From Podarcis raffonei (taxonomy: Eukaryota > Chordata > Lepidosauria > Squamata > Lacertidae), in contig NC_070607.1 of NCBI RefSeq assembly GCF_027172205.1, forward strand, positions 24,714,069 to 24,778,068: a stretch of 64,000 bases of DNA, written 5' to 3'. Shown one piece after another: positions 37,932 to 40,900 of the stretch (position 1 is the stretch's first letter; the number at the start of each line of letters is the position of its first letter). A program made the translations under genes and the position numbers. The notes below the pieces were generated by a model. That model was not told the DNA's origin. It saw only the letters and a program-made list of their open reading frames with translations, and ran no database searches.

Positions 37932-40900
37932 AATGTATGCCCTCCAAGTAGGAACAAAAATTCCGCCTCAGAGATCTGAGACAGAACAGTGATGTGGTTC
38001 AGAGACTTGAGTTCTCAGCGGAGTCGTAACCCTTAGAACTTGATAGGTACTAGATCAGACGACAAATCCCCCCCTGCAAAAAAAGCAATCTCATATTGTA
38101 ATAAATGTTACAAAGCAAAATACACTTTAGTGGAGATAAGCCCAAGCCTGAAACCTCAACCCAAAACAAAACAAAACACGGCATAGAAGCATGTTAACAA
38201 TAACAAAATTTAAAAGCTTCAGAAGCAGGTCCAACTGAAACAAAGTTTTCGTTTTCCTGAGTTTGGGTTACACAGAACTTGTTAAGATACTTAAGAGGAA
38301 ACAGATGTATGTTGACATGCATTTATAAAAGATCCTATCAGATGCCACCTTTCTTTCTGGTACTTTTGTTAATAATTGCATGTAGCAAGAGATTAAAGAG
38401 AAATATTTCTTTGTGTTGTTTTCCCTGCCCCTCCCCCGCCCGCAGTTTGTCTTCATTGTGCAAGATGCGCTGGGAATTGGCTATTTCCCATGCTGAACTG
38501 ATTATAACAGAGTTGTTGGCTAAGCTGTAGTGAGGAAAAGCTTGAACATGTTTCATACATGTGCTGAAGTCACATACAGAGCTAGGAAAGGGCATGCAAC
38601 ATCCCGAGCATCTTAAAAAGCAGAGACATCACCTTGCCAACAAAGCTCCGTAGAGTTAAAGCTATGGTTTTCCCAGTAGTGATGTATGGAAGTGAGAGCT
38701 GGACCATAAAGAAGGCTGATCGCCGAAGAACTGATGCTTTTGAATTATGGTGCTGGAGAAGACTCTTGAGAGTCCCATGGAGTGCAAGAAGATCAAACCG
38801 ATCCATTCTTAAGGAAATCAGCCCTGAGTGCTCACTGGAAGGACAGATCATGAAGCTGAGGCTCCAGTACTTTGGCCACCTCATGAGAAGAGAAGACTCC
38901 CTGGAAAATACCCTGATGTTGGGAAAGATGGAGGGCACAAGGAGAAGGGGGCGACAGAGGACAAGATGGTTGGACAGTGTTCTCAAAGCTACCAGCATGA
39001 GTCTGACCAAACTGCGGGAGGCAGTGGAAGACAGGAGTGACTGGCGTGCTCTGGTCCATGGGGTCACGAAGAGTCGGACACGACTAAACGACTAAGCAAC
39101 AACAAACATCCTGAGCCTACTAGGGCTTGCTAGGCAAGCACACCTAGGGTTTAGGATGCAGCTACCAGCAGCTATGCCAGCACAAAGCATGGCCTTGTCT
39201 GGTGCTGCAGCTGCATTGTAGTGGAACTGCAGGCAGATGTGCTTGTGCAAATGGCATTGGCAGATGTGCCACATTTTTCACTCTACTCAATGAACAGAAG
39301 ACCCTTATTGATATGAAATCCTTCTCAGGTACAGGGAAACATAGCTCATACATTTAGATCACTTTTACCACTGGTTATTAAACCTGCAGTCCACTGATGA
39401 CCAATGTCCCCTCATACATTTTCAGGTGGCTCCTAAACTGTCAATGGAAAGAGAAGGAAAGGCTGGAGGTCTCTTTGAACTTTCTGCCACATCCTGAAGA
39501 TAGGCAAGCCCTTTTTTCTGGGAAAAGTACAAACTGAAAAATGAAAAGCAACTTGTCTTTTCAAGCAGACATTTTAAAAAGAAACCTCTGGCTGTGTGCA
39601 CATTTCTCCCTTGTGTACAGAATTATTATTATTATTAATGAGAACAAACAGTAATTGATTATAATCCCCAGTTCTATACATGCTTATTTGGAAATGCCTT
39701 GCTGATTTCAGCGAGGACTTATCTTAAAAGCAGGGGTGGCTAATCTTTTTTGGCCTGAGTAAAAGCCACATTCACCCTTGGCTAACTTTTGGGTTTATGA
39801 GCAAAAGGTAAGATTCAATAAAGATAAAAGCATAAAGAGGCAATTCAGCAGGATAAATTGAGAAGCAAAGTGCTCAGAGCTACAGCTATGGAGCCCAATG
39901 AAAATCATGCTGATAAGCAATTTAAGTCACCATTTTGGCACGTGAAATATAAACAAACAGTTGTCAATAAAGATGCCACAACTTACCAAGGAATTGGAGG
40001 CAGTTTCAGCTCTTTGTTGTTCAAAAGAACGGATTTTTTCTTCACTCATTTTGTCTGAATCAGCCAAAACATAATGTCTAGGAGAGTATGTCTGGGACAG
40101 GCTGCTAAGTAACCTCAAGATTTCTGTAGTGTGTCCTCCTGAAAAACACAAAAGCGAAGGTGGCTTGTGAGAGATCAGCGAACTGCAAGACTCTGATGCT
40201 TGCAGCATCAACTGGAGACTGATGTGTAGATCAAACCCCATAGAGATAACTTTCAGGTCATATCAAAGCACAATGCTTTTCATTTCAGACATTTCACATT
40301 TCCCCTTCTCAGTCAACTAATGTCTGAACTGCCAAATGTTTTCCATATGTATGTACTCCAACTCTAGTTCATTTCTCTTTTTTTAAAAGTTACATGGCCA
40401 GTGGGCTTGGGCCTTCCTAAAAGAAAAATCATATATACAACATACTAGAAAACTGTATTGAGGTTTGCAAACTTCTTTTTCCTACTACTACTAATAATAA
40501 TTTTATTATTTGTACCCCACCCAACTGACTGGGTTTCCTGTGGCAAATTTATATTCTTTGTCTATATTTGCAAGAAGCATTCTACTAATGCGATGCTGCT
40601 GTCTGTTTTAGAAAGGAACCAATTATTGGGAATATATTAGGAACTTAAGAAGCTCCTTCATACCAAGTCAGAGAAACTTGGACGCCTTTAAAGGGGGTTG
40701 GACAAATTAATGAAGGAAGAGGCTGTCCATGCCTACTAGTTATAATGGCTGTGTACTTTCTCCAGTATCAGAGGTGTTTTGCCTCTGAACATTAGTTCAG
40801 AGTGGGGAGAGTCCTCTTGCACTCATGTCCAGCATCTGGGCTTTCATAGCCATGTGGTTATGGCCACTGTGAGTACAGGATTCGGTACTAAATGAGCCTT

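Larger units (their letters stand above)
33698..39986 (-). other. ALG14 intron 2 (about 6.3 kb)
   Basis: The intron between exons 3 and 2 holds two old LINE pieces near 34.5-35.85 kb, a MIR-like SINE at 35.9 kb, two tRNA-derived SINEs at 37.1-37.7 kb, an AAAG microsatellite and a Bov-B fragment at 38.6-39.1 kb. Nothing functional was seen at 33.71-34.48, 36.05-37.0, 37.95-38.58 or 39.2-39.98 kb. Confidence 0.85.
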
